From Leucobacter musarum subsp. musarum (GTDB lineage Bacteria; Actinomycetota; Actinomycetes; Actinomycetales; Microbacteriaceae), in contig NZ_JHBW01000068.1 in assembly GCF_001273845.1 (NCBI RefSeq), forward strand, positions 62,001 to 126,000: a stretch of DNA of 64,000 nt, read 5' to 3'. Below the pieces are notes generated by a model. It had not been told where the DNA came from. It saw only the letters and a list, made by a program, of their open reading frames with translations, and made no database searches. Shown here piece after piece: positions 10,372 to 19,313 of the stretch. The translations under genes were made by a program, and so were the position numbers. How positions within the stretch are numbered: position 1 is the stretch's first letter; every line of letters begins with the position of its first letter.

Positions 10372-10798
10372 TGCTGGAGTCCTATGTGAAAGGTGATTGT
10401 CGCCCCCTGTAAGGCTAGTCATGAATAAGCTCTGGTTAGTGTCACGAGAATGGTCGTTGGAGTAGTCTTCCGAAGCTCCAAAATCGGCCCACAGTGGCAA
10501 CAAACAGTTGGTACTTGGGCCTCTGCCAAGGTAATTCCATCAGCAGTCGTTATGTGGCTAGATTTCTGGGGCCGGAGGATTTTCAATAGATCAATCAGCA
10601 TTTCCTGATCTGGAACGGAATGCCTCCAAGCGAGGAGACGATGCCAGAGAATGCAAAGCATTCGCGAACTTCCGACTGTGAGTTGTAGGGATGAAGCTTT
10701 CTTGACTGTGCGCGATATCCCTTGGTGCAGGCATCGAGGGAATGGCACCGGTGTTGCTGGGGTGACCTCAAAGGCTGACACTGAGTAGGCGGCTCAAA
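10372..10798. other. Gene-poor, lower-GC gap after the BREX operon
   Basis: These 427 bp separate the BREX operon from the next minus-strand genes and are clearly richer in A/T than the flanking chromosome. The only open frame is a 120-codon minus-strand frame (10419-10781) with no recognisable motif, no convincing ribosome-binding site, and Cys/Thr/Leu-rich composition. I do not call it a gene. No tRNA, integrase, terminal inverted repeat or clear terminator was found. The segment could be the edge of the transferred defence region or a decayed gene. Confidence 0.4.
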
Positions 10799-11737
10799 CT
10801 ACCACGCCAGATAGTGCACCCCCCCGCGCTGCATGCGCTCGATCTGGTCCATTCGCGCCATCACGACAACTCCGGTGCCGGTGGCGTTCGCGCCGAGCGG
10901 GGTGAAGTGTTCTCGGGCGGTACATTCGCGGCCGTCAGCCGAGCGCACCTGAGTCTCGAAGTACGCGCGCCCGTCGCCGTGATCGACGACCAACTCTGAC
11001 ACCGGCCCGGCCGCCGCCGCTTCGACGAACTCGCGGGCAAGTGCGGCGTTCTCGACGTTGGCGTCGCGCCACCACTCGCCGTCGCCGACGTGCAGTCCGA
11101 TGCTGTCGGAATCGCCCGTCGTGCGTACCCAGTGCACGGCGGTCGCGCCCTCGCGATGCGGCACGATCGAGAGCGCCGAGCGATCGGAGCCGCGCCTGAT
11201 CGTCGTCACGTCACCGAAGGTTGCCTCGGCGAAGTCCGCGGCCTGCTCGAGAATCTGGCCAACGGGGTCGAGCATCCGAGCGAGATCGCGGGCGCGGTGG
11301 CGTTCTTGGGCTTCTCGCCATTCGCGGGCGCTCGTGCTTTCCACGTAGGTGGGGAGCTCGGTGGAGTCGGGCACTTCGAGTTCGACGAGGTATTCGGAGT
11401 GGTGGTGATCTGCCGTATCTGCATCTGACCCCGGGACATTGACGAGACTCGTCACCCGCGGGTGTGCGGAGTCGCGCTCGAATGTCATCGGTTCGCCGGG
11501 GACCGCGAGATCCGGATAGGTGATGCCCTGAATCGCAATCACGGTGCCGGCAACCGACCAGTGCGGCACCTCGTCGGGGGTCTCGTCGTGGCGTTCGTCG
11601 GTGAAACGGGGGAGAGCTCCCGCGGGGGTGTGTGCCGGATCCGCCGCGACAAGATTCCATCTCATCTCGTCACCGATCGCGAACGCGTCGCCGCAGCAGA
11701 CCTGCTCCCACCCGCTGACCATGACTTCGATGCGCAT
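10799..11737 (-). CDS. Uncharacterised protein with N-terminal Cys-Cys-Gly motif (DUF6578-like)
   Basis: 312 residues from the ATG at 11737; the frame stays open upstream, but that stretch is Arg-rich shadow sequence. The start region reads MRIEVMVSGWEQVCCGDAF, and this GWxxxCCGxxF pattern recalls the DUF6578 family of actinobacterial unknowns. The middle is acidic and has a run of His (DHHHSEYLVEL). The C-terminal half looks like a compact alpha/beta domain with no catalytic motif I recognise. There are no membrane segments or signal peptide, so it is probably cytoplasmic. It is followed on the same strand by nothing obvious and preceded by another small unknown gene 74 bp upstream. The function is unknown. 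Confidence 0.6.
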   Translation of the reverse strand: MRIEVMVSGWEQVCCGDAFAIGDEMRWNLVAADPAHTPAGALPRFTDERHDETPDEVPHWSVAGTVIAIQGITYPDLAVPGEPMTFERDSAHPRVTSLVNVPGSDADTADHHHSEYLVELEVPDSTELPTYVESTSAREWREAQERHRARDLARMLDPVGQILEQAADFAEATFGDVTTIRRGSDRSALSIVPHREGATAVHWVRTTGDSDSIGLHVGDGEWWRDANVENAALAREFVEAAAAGPVSELVVDHGDGRAYFETQVRSADGRECTAREHFTPLGANATGTGVVVMARMDQIERMQRGGVHYLAW

Positions 11738-11811
11738 GCGTTCGAGTCTACGGACGGGTTGAGTGGTGGCCTGGGTGGGGGGGGTGCAGGCACGGCGGGC
11801 CCTGCGTCCCG

Positions 11812-12264
11812 TCACTGCGCGCGCAGCTCGATGGGGTCGGTGGCGCCGTCGGGGGTTTCGAGCGTCCACAGCTGGTCGGCGCTGGCCTCGGGCAGCAGCT
11901 GAGCGATCCACCCCGTCACCGCCGTGAGCACCGCGTGTTCGAGCTCGATGCGCCCCCAACCGCGAGGCGATGGCGGGACGTCGGGATCCCAGCCGTCTTC
12001 CGTCCACTCCACGCCGATGATCTGGCGCTCGTCGCCTACGCGGTGCTGGGTTTCGAATACCGACTCTTCGGGGAAGCGGGCCCAGATGTCGAACGGTCCC
12101 TCGGCGTCGTCGTCGACGAACACGTCGAGCACGACCTCGGTGAGGCCCGCCGCGCGTGCGGCGTCGGCGACGATCGCGAGTCTGCGTTGCGCGTCGGGGG
12201 CCATGGTGTCGAGCACCTCGCGGAGAGCGGCGGGGTAGTGGGCTGGGGTGGGTGCTGGTGGCAT
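11812..12264 (-). CDS. Hypothetical protein, 150 residues
   Basis: A small acidic, soluble-looking protein starting at the ATG at 12264 (MPPAPTPAHYPAALREVL...). Although the frame is open further upstream to about 12552, that part has shadow-like Arg/Pro/Ser composition. The body contains an Asp-rich stretch (FVDDDAEGPFDIW) and ends in a hydrophobic helix plus a short tail. No known domain was recognised. It probably forms a two-gene unit with the unknown gene immediately downstream on the minus strand, 74 bp away. Confidence 0.55.
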   Translation of the reverse strand: MPPAPTPAHYPAALREVLDTMAPDAQRRLAIVADAARAAGLTEVVLDVFVDDDAEGPFDIWARFPEESVFETQHRVGDERQIIGVEWTEDGWDPDVPPSPRGWGRIELEHAVLTAVTGWIAQLLPEASADQLWTLETPDGATDPIELRAQ

Positions 12265-12313
12265 GTGGGCAGTGTATGAGATGGCCGGGGTGAGTGGAAA
12301 GTGCGTGCGAAAC

Positions 12314-13609
12314 TCAGTGAACTGAACGCTCGGCGTTTTCGCTGCCTGATTCCGGCAACTCGGCCTCCGGTAACTCGGCCTGCGATCGTGATCGTTGCCC
12401 GGTAACCCGCTGCGAGACCTCTTCGGCAGCGGCCGCGGCGTTCTGCACCAACGTCCGGCCAAGCCTGCCGACTGCGGAGGCGCCTCCGGCCCCGGTTGCC
12501 ACCGCTCGATCCTTTGCTTCGCCCACGGCTGCACCCCAGCTCCTGGCTTCAAGCGCCTCCCGGTTCATCTCGATGCCGATACGCCCGTTGAACTCTGAAA
12601 CATCCTCAGTGATTTCGTTGCGGGCATGCACGACCGACTTCGCCGCGACCGGGTGCAGAATCACGTGCGTGTTCGCGACGTCAGCGGCGGCATCCATCCT
12701 TTCTAGAAGACGTTCAGTCGTCGTGGCAATGAGATCGCGGCGACGCGCTCGACCTGCGCGGATAGCTTCTCGGTGTCCGTCCCAATCGTCACTGGACGCG
12801 TCCAGAACACGATCGAGTTCAAGCACCGCGAGAGCGTCTTGAAGTTGAAAGCAGCGCGCGAGTACCGCGAGCCATTCCTCGACCTGCTGTTCCGCATCCT
12901 CTGTCAGTCGGGCGAGTTCGCCGACCTTGCGCTTCTTTTCGAGCTTCTCGGCGAGGGCGTCTAAGCGGCGTAGCGCGTACGACTGCGTAGTGGCGATGGT
13001 CTGCGCAGCACCGTGCAAGCTGGACCAGGTCACCTCGGAAACTCGACCAACATGTTCACGCTTGAACGTCGCATCATCGATCACGAGACCGACGCCGATC
13101 ATTTCAGCCAGCGCCGCATCCTTCTGAGCGCGCAGTACATCGTCGACTTTCTCGTCGATGATTTTCAAGTACTGTGTGATTTCTTCCATCGTCTGCTGCA
13201 TTGCCAGCTGCGCCATGATCCCAGCAGCACCCGCGAGCATCGCCGGGTTCGTGAGCATCGAGCCAACGGAGCCCGGCTTCACGAACTCCAGGATCTTCGT
13301 GACTTTACCCTTGCTGGTGGTGACGATGGCGCGGCTGATACCTTCGGTCGAGCCTTTCATCGCAGTACCGAGTTTGAGTGCTTTCGCGGATTCCTCGGTC
13401 AGTTTCACCCAGCGTCCCGAGTTCGCCGCAATCTGAGAACCCGCTTGCGCAACACTGGAACTCGCATGCAGGGCAGAACTCACGGGCGCGCGGAACGACA
13501 ATTCCCGCGACGGCACGCCTGCAGCAGAGAGGAAGCGTTCGACCTCGCGAGGGTCGCCGAAGAGGGCGACGCCATCGCCGTCGCTGACCAGCTCGATGTC
13601 GTGGCTCAC
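12314..13609 (-). CDS. Hypothetical helical protein, 431 residues
   Basis: Starts at the ATG at 13609 (MSHDIELVSDGDGVALFG). The N-terminal ~60 residues look like a small alpha/beta domain. A Gly/Ala/Met-rich hydrophobic stretch around residues 118-140 (MLTNPAMLAGAAGIMAQLAM) could insert in a membrane or pack as a helix pair. It is followed by a long, highly charged helical region likely to form coiled coils (EKLEKKRKVGELARLTEDAEQQVEEW). The architecture, a soluble head, one hydrophobic hairpin and long amphipathic helices, is reminiscent of pore-forming or membrane-remodelling proteins, but I recognise no family. It sits between defence genes, so a defence role is possible but is inference only. 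Confidence 0.65.
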   Translation of the reverse strand: MSHDIELVSDGDGVALFGDPREVERFLSAAGVPSRELSFRAPVSSALHASSSVAQAGSQIAANSGRWVKLTEESAKALKLGTAMKGSTEGISRAIVTTSKGKVTKILEFVKPGSVGSMLTNPAMLAGAAGIMAQLAMQQTMEEITQYLKIIDEKVDDVLRAQKDAALAEMIGVGLVIDDATFKREHVGRVSEVTWSSLHGAAQTIATTQSYALRRLDALAEKLEKKRKVGELARLTEDAEQQVEEWLAVLARCFQLQDALAVLELDRVLDASSDDWDGHREAIRAGRARRRDLIATTTERLLERMDAAADVANTHVILHPVAAKSVVHARNEITEDVSEFNGRIGIEMNREALEARSWGAAVGEAKDRAVATGAGGASAVGRLGRTLVQNAAAAAEEVSQRVTGQRSRSQAELPEAELPESGSENAERSVH

Positions 13610-13799
13610 GTTGCTTCTGCTCTCTGAGGTGGAGACACCTCGCAGAACCTACGTTAAGGGCTGACGTTGCAACTTCCAAGGTGTGACGGGTCGTGGAGCG
13701 CGCTCAGAATGCGTCGTCCGCGATAGGTATTTTCTTCGTTTCTGTCCCGCTCTATTCGCACGTGTGCTCAATGTCGGTGGCTGCTGGTTGAGTGAACGT

Positions 13800-15416
13800 A
13801 TGGCATCCGTCACCATCGCACCGCTTGCATCGCTCTCGCTGAGCGCGATGCCTGACGCGGCTGCGGGTGCTCCGGGCGCCTCCGGGGCGGGCGCTGGCTC
13901 GGGTGCGGTGACGCAGATTATGTGGTGGATCGAGCGGCTCGAGCAGCAGCAGCGCGCCCTCGACGCTGCCCGCCTCGAACTGCTGAACGCAGCACTTGAA
14001 GCGGCGACTGGTTTGGGCGCTGGCAACGATGCATCCCGTTGCGATGCGGGTTCGCGCAACAGAGAGCTCGAGTATCGGGCACTGCGAGCCGACCTCGCCG
14101 GCGTGCTCGGCGCGAGTGAGCGTACCGCCGAATCGCAACTTGATACTGCCTGGCGTGTGCGGCACGACTATCTCGCGGTGCACGAAGCCTTGGCAATCGG
14201 CGAGATCACCGTCGGTCATGCGCGCGTGATTGCCGACGCTGGGGTGCGCGTCGGGTCTGGATCCGCCCCCGACGTCGTCGCGCGGCGCTCAGCTTACGAA
14301 GCCGAAGTGCTGACGCACGCGCGCGTCGAATCTGTGAACCGGTTACGACCGATCGCGCGCCGCATTGCTGAGCAGCATGCCGTCGAATCTCTCGACGAAC
14401 GACACCGCGAGGCCGCGCGCGAGCGGCGCGTGATGGTGCACGAGCGTGAAGATGGCATGTCTGACCTCACCGCATACCTGCCGACCGTTGAGGCATTCGC
14501 GATTCACGATCGGCTGACGCGTATCGCTCGTGAGGCGCAGCGTGTGGAAGCTGCGCGGGTCGACGGTGAGGCGCAGGATTCGGTGCATGAGGTCGGCGAA
14601 GCGCCGGATGCACCCGTGCGGCGGCGCGATGAGGTGCGTGCCGACGTCTTCGTCTCACTGCTCCTCAACTCTGACCTGATGGAGGTCGACTGCTCGAAAT
14701 CGACCGCCGGGTCGATGCGTGCGCGCGTGCAGGTGATCGTTCCGGTCGAGGGGCTTGCAGGGGTCGCGGCTGAAGTTGGTGCCGGCTTGGGAACGAGCTT
14801 CGCGACGAACGGTCGTGAAGGGCGAGGCGCCGAGCGCGATCATGACGTCGCGGAGCTCATCGGTGCGGGGCCCGTGCCGGTTGGCAGCGCTCGAGAAATT
14901 GCGGCCGAAACGCCCGTCTGGGAGCGAGTCACGGTCGAGTCCACGACCGGAAGCGTTCTCTCGGTCAACCGATACCGTCCGAGCGAAGAGATGCGGCGTC
15001 GACTCGGTGCCCGCGACCAGCACTGCCGGTTCCCCGGGTGCCGGGTTCCGCTTTCTCGCTGCGATCTTGATCACACTGTCGATGCGGCGCTGGGCGGGGC
15101 GACCGCCACCGACAACCTGGCGCACCTGTGCCGCGGGCATCACACGCTCAAACATCACACCGGGTGGCTCGTGGAGCAGCGCGATGGCGGCGACTTACTC
15201 TGGACGAGCCCGACGGGTCGCAAGATCCCCGACCGGCCACCGAGCCGGGTGAGGTTCGCGCGAGTTCGAAGCGGAGACGACGATGACGGGGACGATAACC
15301 CCCAGATAACTGCGGGCGGAGCAAGACGTGCGTTGCAAGGCGAACGACCGTGGACAGGTTTGCCCTCGAAAAACTCGGGCGGGGTGACCGGCCAGGATTC
15401 TCAGCATCCTTTTTGA
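13800..15416 (+). CDS. DUF222 / HNH endonuclease-signature protein (13E12 repeat family)
   Basis: 538 residues from the ATG at 13800; a GTG-started frame is open from 13683 but that stretch looks non-coding. The N-terminal and middle parts are the DUF222 helical region. The C-terminal HNH motif occupies residues ~400-455: CRFPGC, then the catalytic DLDHTV, then NLAHLCRGHHTLKHH. Actinobacterial genomes carry many copies of this family, often associated with mobile or repeat regions. The cellular function is not established, although HNH nucleases cut DNA. Codon use is like the host chromosome, unlike the BREX genes, so it may not belong to the same acquired block. Confidence 0.85.
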   Translation: MASVTIAPLASLSLSAMPDAAAGAPGASGAGAGSGAVTQIMWWIERLEQQQRALDAARLELLNAALEAATGLGAGNDASRCDAGSRNRELEYRALRADLAGVLGASERTAESQLDTAWRVRHDYLAVHEALAIGEITVGHARVIADAGVRVGSGSAPDVVARRSAYEAEVLTHARVESVNRLRPIARRIAEQHAVESLDERHREAARERRVMVHEREDGMSDLTAYLPTVEAFAIHDRLTRIAREAQRVEAARVDGEAQDSVHEVGEAPDAPVRRRDEVRADVFVSLLLNSDLMEVDCSKSTAGSMRARVQVIVPVEGLAGVAAEVGAGLGTSFATNGREGRGAERDHDVAELIGAGPVPVGSAREIAAETPVWERVTVESTTGSVLSVNRYRPSEEMRRRLGARDQHCRFPGCRVPLSRCDLDHTVDAALGGATATDNLAHLCRGHHTLKHHTGWLVEQRDGGDLLWTSPTGRKIPDRPPSRVRFARVRSGDDDDGDDNPQITAGGARRALQGERPWTGLPSKNSGGVTGQDSQHPF

Positions 15417-15566
15417 CCACGCACTCCGGCCGAAGGAAAGGAGCGCCACCTTCATGCAGCCGGGACCCAGATCGACATAGGTAAACGACGGCGAACACTG
15501 GTGTTTCGGTAAGCTCGATGTGCGTATTGGTTTGTGATTCAAATTTCCCGTTTGGAGGGATATCCC

Positions 15567-17420
15567 GTGGGTTTCCAGGCTCCGTTGTATGAGTTGAGTG
15601 ACTATTTGAAGCGCACAACATCGGGCAAGATCCAACTCCCTGATTTCCAACGAGGATACAAATGGGAAGACGAACGAATCCGTCAGCTACTCGTCACCGT
15701 TCTGAGTGGACACCCGCTTGGTGTCGTGATGCTTCTGAAAACGGGCAACGATCAGATTCGCTTTAAGCCTCGGCCAGTTGAGGGAGCTGAATCGACAGCA
15801 ACGGTAGCACCTGAAACGCTCCTTCTTGACGGTCAGCAGCGTTTGACTTCCCTGACTCAAGCCCTGACGGGGTCAGGCGTTGTCCGAACGATGGACAGCC
15901 GTGGAAAGCTCATGGACCGCAAGTACTACATTGACATCCAGACTGCAATCCAAGGCCACGAACGACTCGATGAGGCGGTGCTCTCGCTGCCGGGCGACGG
16001 CGTCGAGCGCACGAACTTCAATCGTGACGTCGTGCGTGATGTATCGACTCCGGAAAAGGAACGCGAAGCCGGACTGTTTCCGGTCAGCCTGCTCTTCGGA
16101 GACGCGATGAGTTGGCTGCTCGCGTATCCGGACCGCGATGCACTGATCGCCTTCAACGATCTCATTGTGAAGCCCGTGGGCACCTACAACATTCCCGCGA
16201 TCGAGCTTGATCAAGAAACGAGCAAAGCCGCGGTTGCGACAGTCTTCGAGAAGGTGAACGTTGGCGGGCTGCCTCTCAATGTGTTCGAACTGCTCACGGC
16301 GACCTTCGCTGGCGACGCCGAGTATTTCGCTCAGCACGGAACAGACTTTCGTCTCAATGACGATTGGAAAGTCACACAAGAGATGTTCGCCGTTCATCCC
16401 GTGCTTACGGGAATTGAGAATACGGACTTCTTGCAAGCGGTGACACTGCTCGCATCGCGCAAGCGCAACATGGAGCACACTGGCAGTCGCCGTCCAGCAA
16501 TCACAGCGAAACGCGAAGACGTGCTGAAACTCTCGCTCGCAGAGTACTTGGAATGGGTGCAGCCGCTGCGTGACGCATTCGAATGGGCAGCAAACTTCTT
16601 GGCCGATCGTCACATATTCGATTCGCGTTTTCTTCCATATCCGAAGCAGCTCGTTCCGTTGGCGGTTATTCGCGTCATCATGGGGAAAGACGCCGATCTC
16701 ATCGAACCACGGCAAAAGATCGTGCGATGGTTCTGGTGCGGGATCCTCGGGGAGCTCTACGGCAGCACGATCGAAACTCGGTTCGTTCGCGACGTCGAGC
16801 AAGTGCCGAATTGGGCAAATGGTGACACGGGCGCAGGCACGCCCAACACGGTCAACGATGCGACCTTTGTTGAGTCACGACTGCACTCTCTAAGAACCCG
16901 AAACGCTGCAGCCTATAAGGCCATCTACGCCCTGCTTTTGGGAAATCGTGCGCGTGATTGGATGGAGGACAAAGCCCTCGACCAAGCCCACTATGCGAAT
17001 GCCGCCGTAGACATTCACCACATCTTCCCGAAGCGTTGGTGTGACGACCATGGCATTGACAGTGAACATCGAGAAAGCATCGTCAATAAGACCGCGATTT
17101 CGGCAGTTACCAACCGCACGATCGGGGGTGTCGCGCCGTCGATCTACCTCTCTCACATTGAACGCAAAGCACAGATCGAGAGCGATCGGCTCGATGTGCT
17201 TCTTGAAGCTCACCTGGTTCCTGCCCGAGAGCTTCGAACCGACGACTTCGCGAAGTTTTTCAGTGTGCGGCGTTCCCGGTTGTGCGATCTCGTTGCGGCC
17301 GCGATGGGTAAAAACGTGCCCCGAGATGTCGAGGACGGGCTGGCTGCGGAAGACTCGTCCCAATTCGAGCCATCGCGGGTCGCTGAAGAGGTGTCGGAAC
17401 TCGATATCTCGATCAACTAG
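15567..17420 (+). CDS. GmrSD-like restriction protein: DUF262 domain plus C-terminal HNH (DUF1524-type)
   Basis: 617 residues. The N-terminal DUF262 domain shows LPDFQRGYKW (residues 24-33) and the conserved DGQQRLTSL motif (88-96). The C-terminus carries DIHHIFPKRW (from residue 482) followed by NKTAISAVTNRTIGG, an HNH/DUF1524-type nuclease signature. GmrSD enzymes are modification-dependent restriction systems that cut phage DNA with modified bases. Related DUF262 proteins act as stand-alone defence nucleases. The start is the GTG at 15567 because a strong GGAGGGA lies 6 bp upstream. A GTG at 15534 in the same frame has no such site. Composition is lower in GC than the following genes, which fits a mobile defence gene. 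Substrate specificity cannot be read from sequence. Confidence 0.88.
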   Translation: MGFQAPLYELSDYLKRTTSGKIQLPDFQRGYKWEDERIRQLLVTVLSGHPLGVVMLLKTGNDQIRFKPRPVEGAESTATVAPETLLLDGQQRLTSLTQALTGSGVVRTMDSRGKLMDRKYYIDIQTAIQGHERLDEAVLSLPGDGVERTNFNRDVVRDVSTPEKEREAGLFPVSLLFGDAMSWLLAYPDRDALIAFNDLIVKPVGTYNIPAIELDQETSKAAVATVFEKVNVGGLPLNVFELLTATFAGDAEYFAQHGTDFRLNDDWKVTQEMFAVHPVLTGIENTDFLQAVTLLASRKRNMEHTGSRRPAITAKREDVLKLSLAEYLEWVQPLRDAFEWAANFLADRHIFDSRFLPYPKQLVPLAVIRVIMGKDADLIEPRQKIVRWFWCGILGELYGSTIETRFVRDVEQVPNWANGDTGAGTPNTVNDATFVESRLHSLRTRNAAAYKAIYALLLGNRARDWMEDKALDQAHYANAAVDIHHIFPKRWCDDHGIDSEHRESIVNKTAISAVTNRTIGGVAPSIYLSHIERKAQIESDRLDVLLEAHLVPARELRTDDFAKFFSVRRSRLCDLVAAAMGKNVPRDVEDGLAAEDSSQFEPSRVAEEVSELDISIN

Positions 17421-17485
17421 CGGTCCAGCACCAGCGCTTCGCCGCGGTGAGTGTGAGTCGCGGCATGTCTCTGCAATGCCCGGAG

Positions 17486-18649
17486 TCAGTCCCGAAGCGC
17501 GGCGATCTCGCGTGCCACATTCGCGCGGGCTCGATGTTCCCAGAGATCACGGGCGGCCTGGGTGGCGTACAGGTGTGGGCGGGCGAGATAGGTGTCCAGG
17601 ATCGCCGCACGCCCGCGGGCGAAGGCCTCGTCAGGCACGTGGGCGTACTCCACCCGCACAGCGGCCGCGTACTCGGCGTAGCGTGTGGGATGAGATGCGA
17701 AGATCCAGAGGTCGGCGTCGAGCAGGTGCGCGAGGGGCGGCAGTGGATCGCCAGCGGCATCCGTGTCAGGAACGGAGACCACGGGCGTCGTCGCGATGAT
17801 CTGCGCGCGCACGGACTCGATGACGTCGGGAGTGAGATCCGGGAACGCGGAAAACACGGTGTGCGCGGAAGACGGTTCCGTGGCGAGTCGCGTGAGCTCG
17901 GTGACGGCGAGGTCGGCGGACTGCTGTTCGTCAGTACGGGGTTCGCCGGTCTGAGTTGTGGGGACCTGGGTGCCACCAGTTTGAGCGGCGCCAGCCTGAG
18001 CCGCGCCAGTCTGAGCAGCGCCGTTCTGAGCAACATCGGCCGGCGGCGCGTCTGTCTGAGATGAAGCAGCCGGCACCGCTCCGGTGTACACCGCATCGTG
18101 GAACCACGCCGCGAGCAGGGTCTCGGGCGCGATGTGCTCGCCGCGCGACCCGAGATGATCAAGTGCGAGGAGCACGTCTTCGAGATGGCGCTCTGAATGA
18201 TAGCTGCGGTGCGGCTCGTTCCAGCGCGCCAGAAGTGACTCGCCGAGTGCGGCCCACGCGGGGTGGGGAGGTACGTCCGGGCGATCCTGCGCACGCTGTA
18301 TGTGTTCGGTTCCGTGCGTGAGCAACTCGCCAAGCAGGGCCCACTCGTCGCGGAGGTACTGCTGCCGCCGCACCGGGGTCACCGCGGCGCGGTCGACCTG
18401 CCGCACGCGCAGTCCGGTGTTGCGCAGGCGGTGCACCACCTCGCGACCCGACACCGGCAGCGCGCCCAGCGCTACCGCACGGTCGTAGTTCGCGGCTGAC
18501 ACGTCGTAGTGGTCGAGGTCGAAACTGCGCCGCGGAAACCCGAGCCGCCGGGCGAACGCATGCAGCTCGTCGTAGCTGGTGTCAGAGACGAGGTGGCTCC
18601 AGATGGTGCCGTGCGCGGGCCAGGCCGGCGGGTCGATGAGGATCGCCAT
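17486..18649 (-). CDS. DUF4031 - HD-type phosphohydrolase fusion
   Basis: 387 residues from the ATG at 18649. Residues 1-85 are a DUF4031 domain (MAILIDPPAWPAHGTIWSHL, FDLDHYD, VSGREVVHRL). Residues ~130-387 are a COG4339-like predicted metal-dependent HD phosphohydrolase with RWNEPHRSYHSERHLEDV and AAWFHDAVY (HD pair 184-185), plus a distal DADLWI segment. Between the first HD half and the rest is a low-complexity Ala/Gln/Thr/Gly linker with short repeats (AAQTG/TQTG, residues ~190-242). The substrate is unknown; HD proteins of this group are presumed nucleotide or phosphoester hydrolases. It converges on the GmrSD gene with a 65-bp gap. Confidence 0.8.
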   Translation of the reverse strand: MAILIDPPAWPAHGTIWSHLVSDTSYDELHAFARRLGFPRRSFDLDHYDVSAANYDRAVALGALPVSGREVVHRLRNTGLRVRQVDRAAVTPVRRQQYLRDEWALLGELLTHGTEHIQRAQDRPDVPPHPAWAALGESLLARWNEPHRSYHSERHLEDVLLALDHLGSRGEHIAPETLLAAWFHDAVYTGAVPAASSQTDAPPADVAQNGAAQTGAAQAGAAQTGGTQVPTTQTGEPRTDEQQSADLAVTELTRLATEPSSAHTVFSAFPDLTPDVIESVRAQIIATTPVVSVPDTDAAGDPLPPLAHLLDADLWIFASHPTRYAEYAAAVRVEYAHVPDEAFARGRAAILDTYLARPHLYATQAARDLWEHRARANVAREIAALRD

Positions 18650-18699
18650 GCGTTCAGCGTACTGCGGTGGTGGGCGGCTATCGCCGGACGATAGGCCGG

Positions 18700-19263
18700 T
18701 TACGCCGCGGGCGTTTTCGGCGTATCGAGCTCCCACGCATCGGCGACGCGCGAGACGGCGGTTGTCCAGGATTCGTGCTCGAGGTGTTCGGGGTGCCCGT
18801 CGGCACCCGCCCCGTGCCCCCAGGTGATGCGGGCGACCGCGCACGTCGGCATCTCGGTGATGCCACCCCCAGTGAGGCGCGCGGCGAGCTCGGAGAGCCC
18901 GGGTTCATGAGCGACGAGCAGCACGGTCGACGCGGGGGAGTCGCCGCCGCGATCGGCCGCGGTTCCAGCGGAGACGGCCGCGCCGGTGAGGGTCTCGGGG
19001 CTGGCGAGGTAGAGCTCCGGGTCGAGTTCGAGTTCGACGTCGAGCGCGTCGGCGAACACGGCGGCGGTCGTGCGGGCGCGCAGCGCGGTGCTGGAGATCA
19101 GGCGATCCACCGGCCCGCCGAGGGCGCGGAGCTGTGAGGCCAGGCGATCCGCCATCACCGGCGCATCGCGCTGCCCGCGGGCATTCAGTGAGCGATCGTG
19201 GTCGGGCAGACCCGGGTCGCCCCAGTCGGACTTCGCGTGACGAACGAGAATGAGCGTGACCAT
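18700..19263 (-). CDS. SixA-like histidine phosphatase
   Basis: 187 residues from the ATG at 19263. The N-terminal LVRHAKSDW is the RHxK/RHG phosphohistidine signature of histidine-phosphatase-superfamily proteins of the SixA type. DRSLNARGQRDAP and LLVAHEPGLSELAARL provide the second conserved His. The size is normal for this group. The target is probably a phosphohistidine protein or a small phosphoester. It lies 50 bp after the permease that ends iron operon 1, on the same strand, so it could be read through, but no functional link to iron is known. Confidence 0.85.
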   Translation of the reverse strand: MVTLILVRHAKSDWGDPGLPDHDRSLNARGQRDAPVMADRLASQLRALGGPVDRLISSTALRARTTAAVFADALDVELELDPELYLASPETLTGAAVSAGTAADRGGDSPASTVLLVAHEPGLSELAARLTGGGITEMPTCAVARITWGHGAGADGHPEHLEHESWTTAVSRVADAWELDTPKTPAA

Positions 19264-19313
19264 GCGGCCAGGATACGGGGGAACACTGGGTGGCGAAGTG
19301 CGCACACCACCAG

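Noticed and set aside
10419-10781. 120-codon minus-strand frame after BREX
   Set aside because: No ribosome-binding site, no motif, odd composition; kept only as a note in the gap entry.
17441-17466. Terminator between the GmrSD and DUF4031-HD genes
   Set aside because: Only a 6-bp stem with a 12-nt loop; too weak to call.
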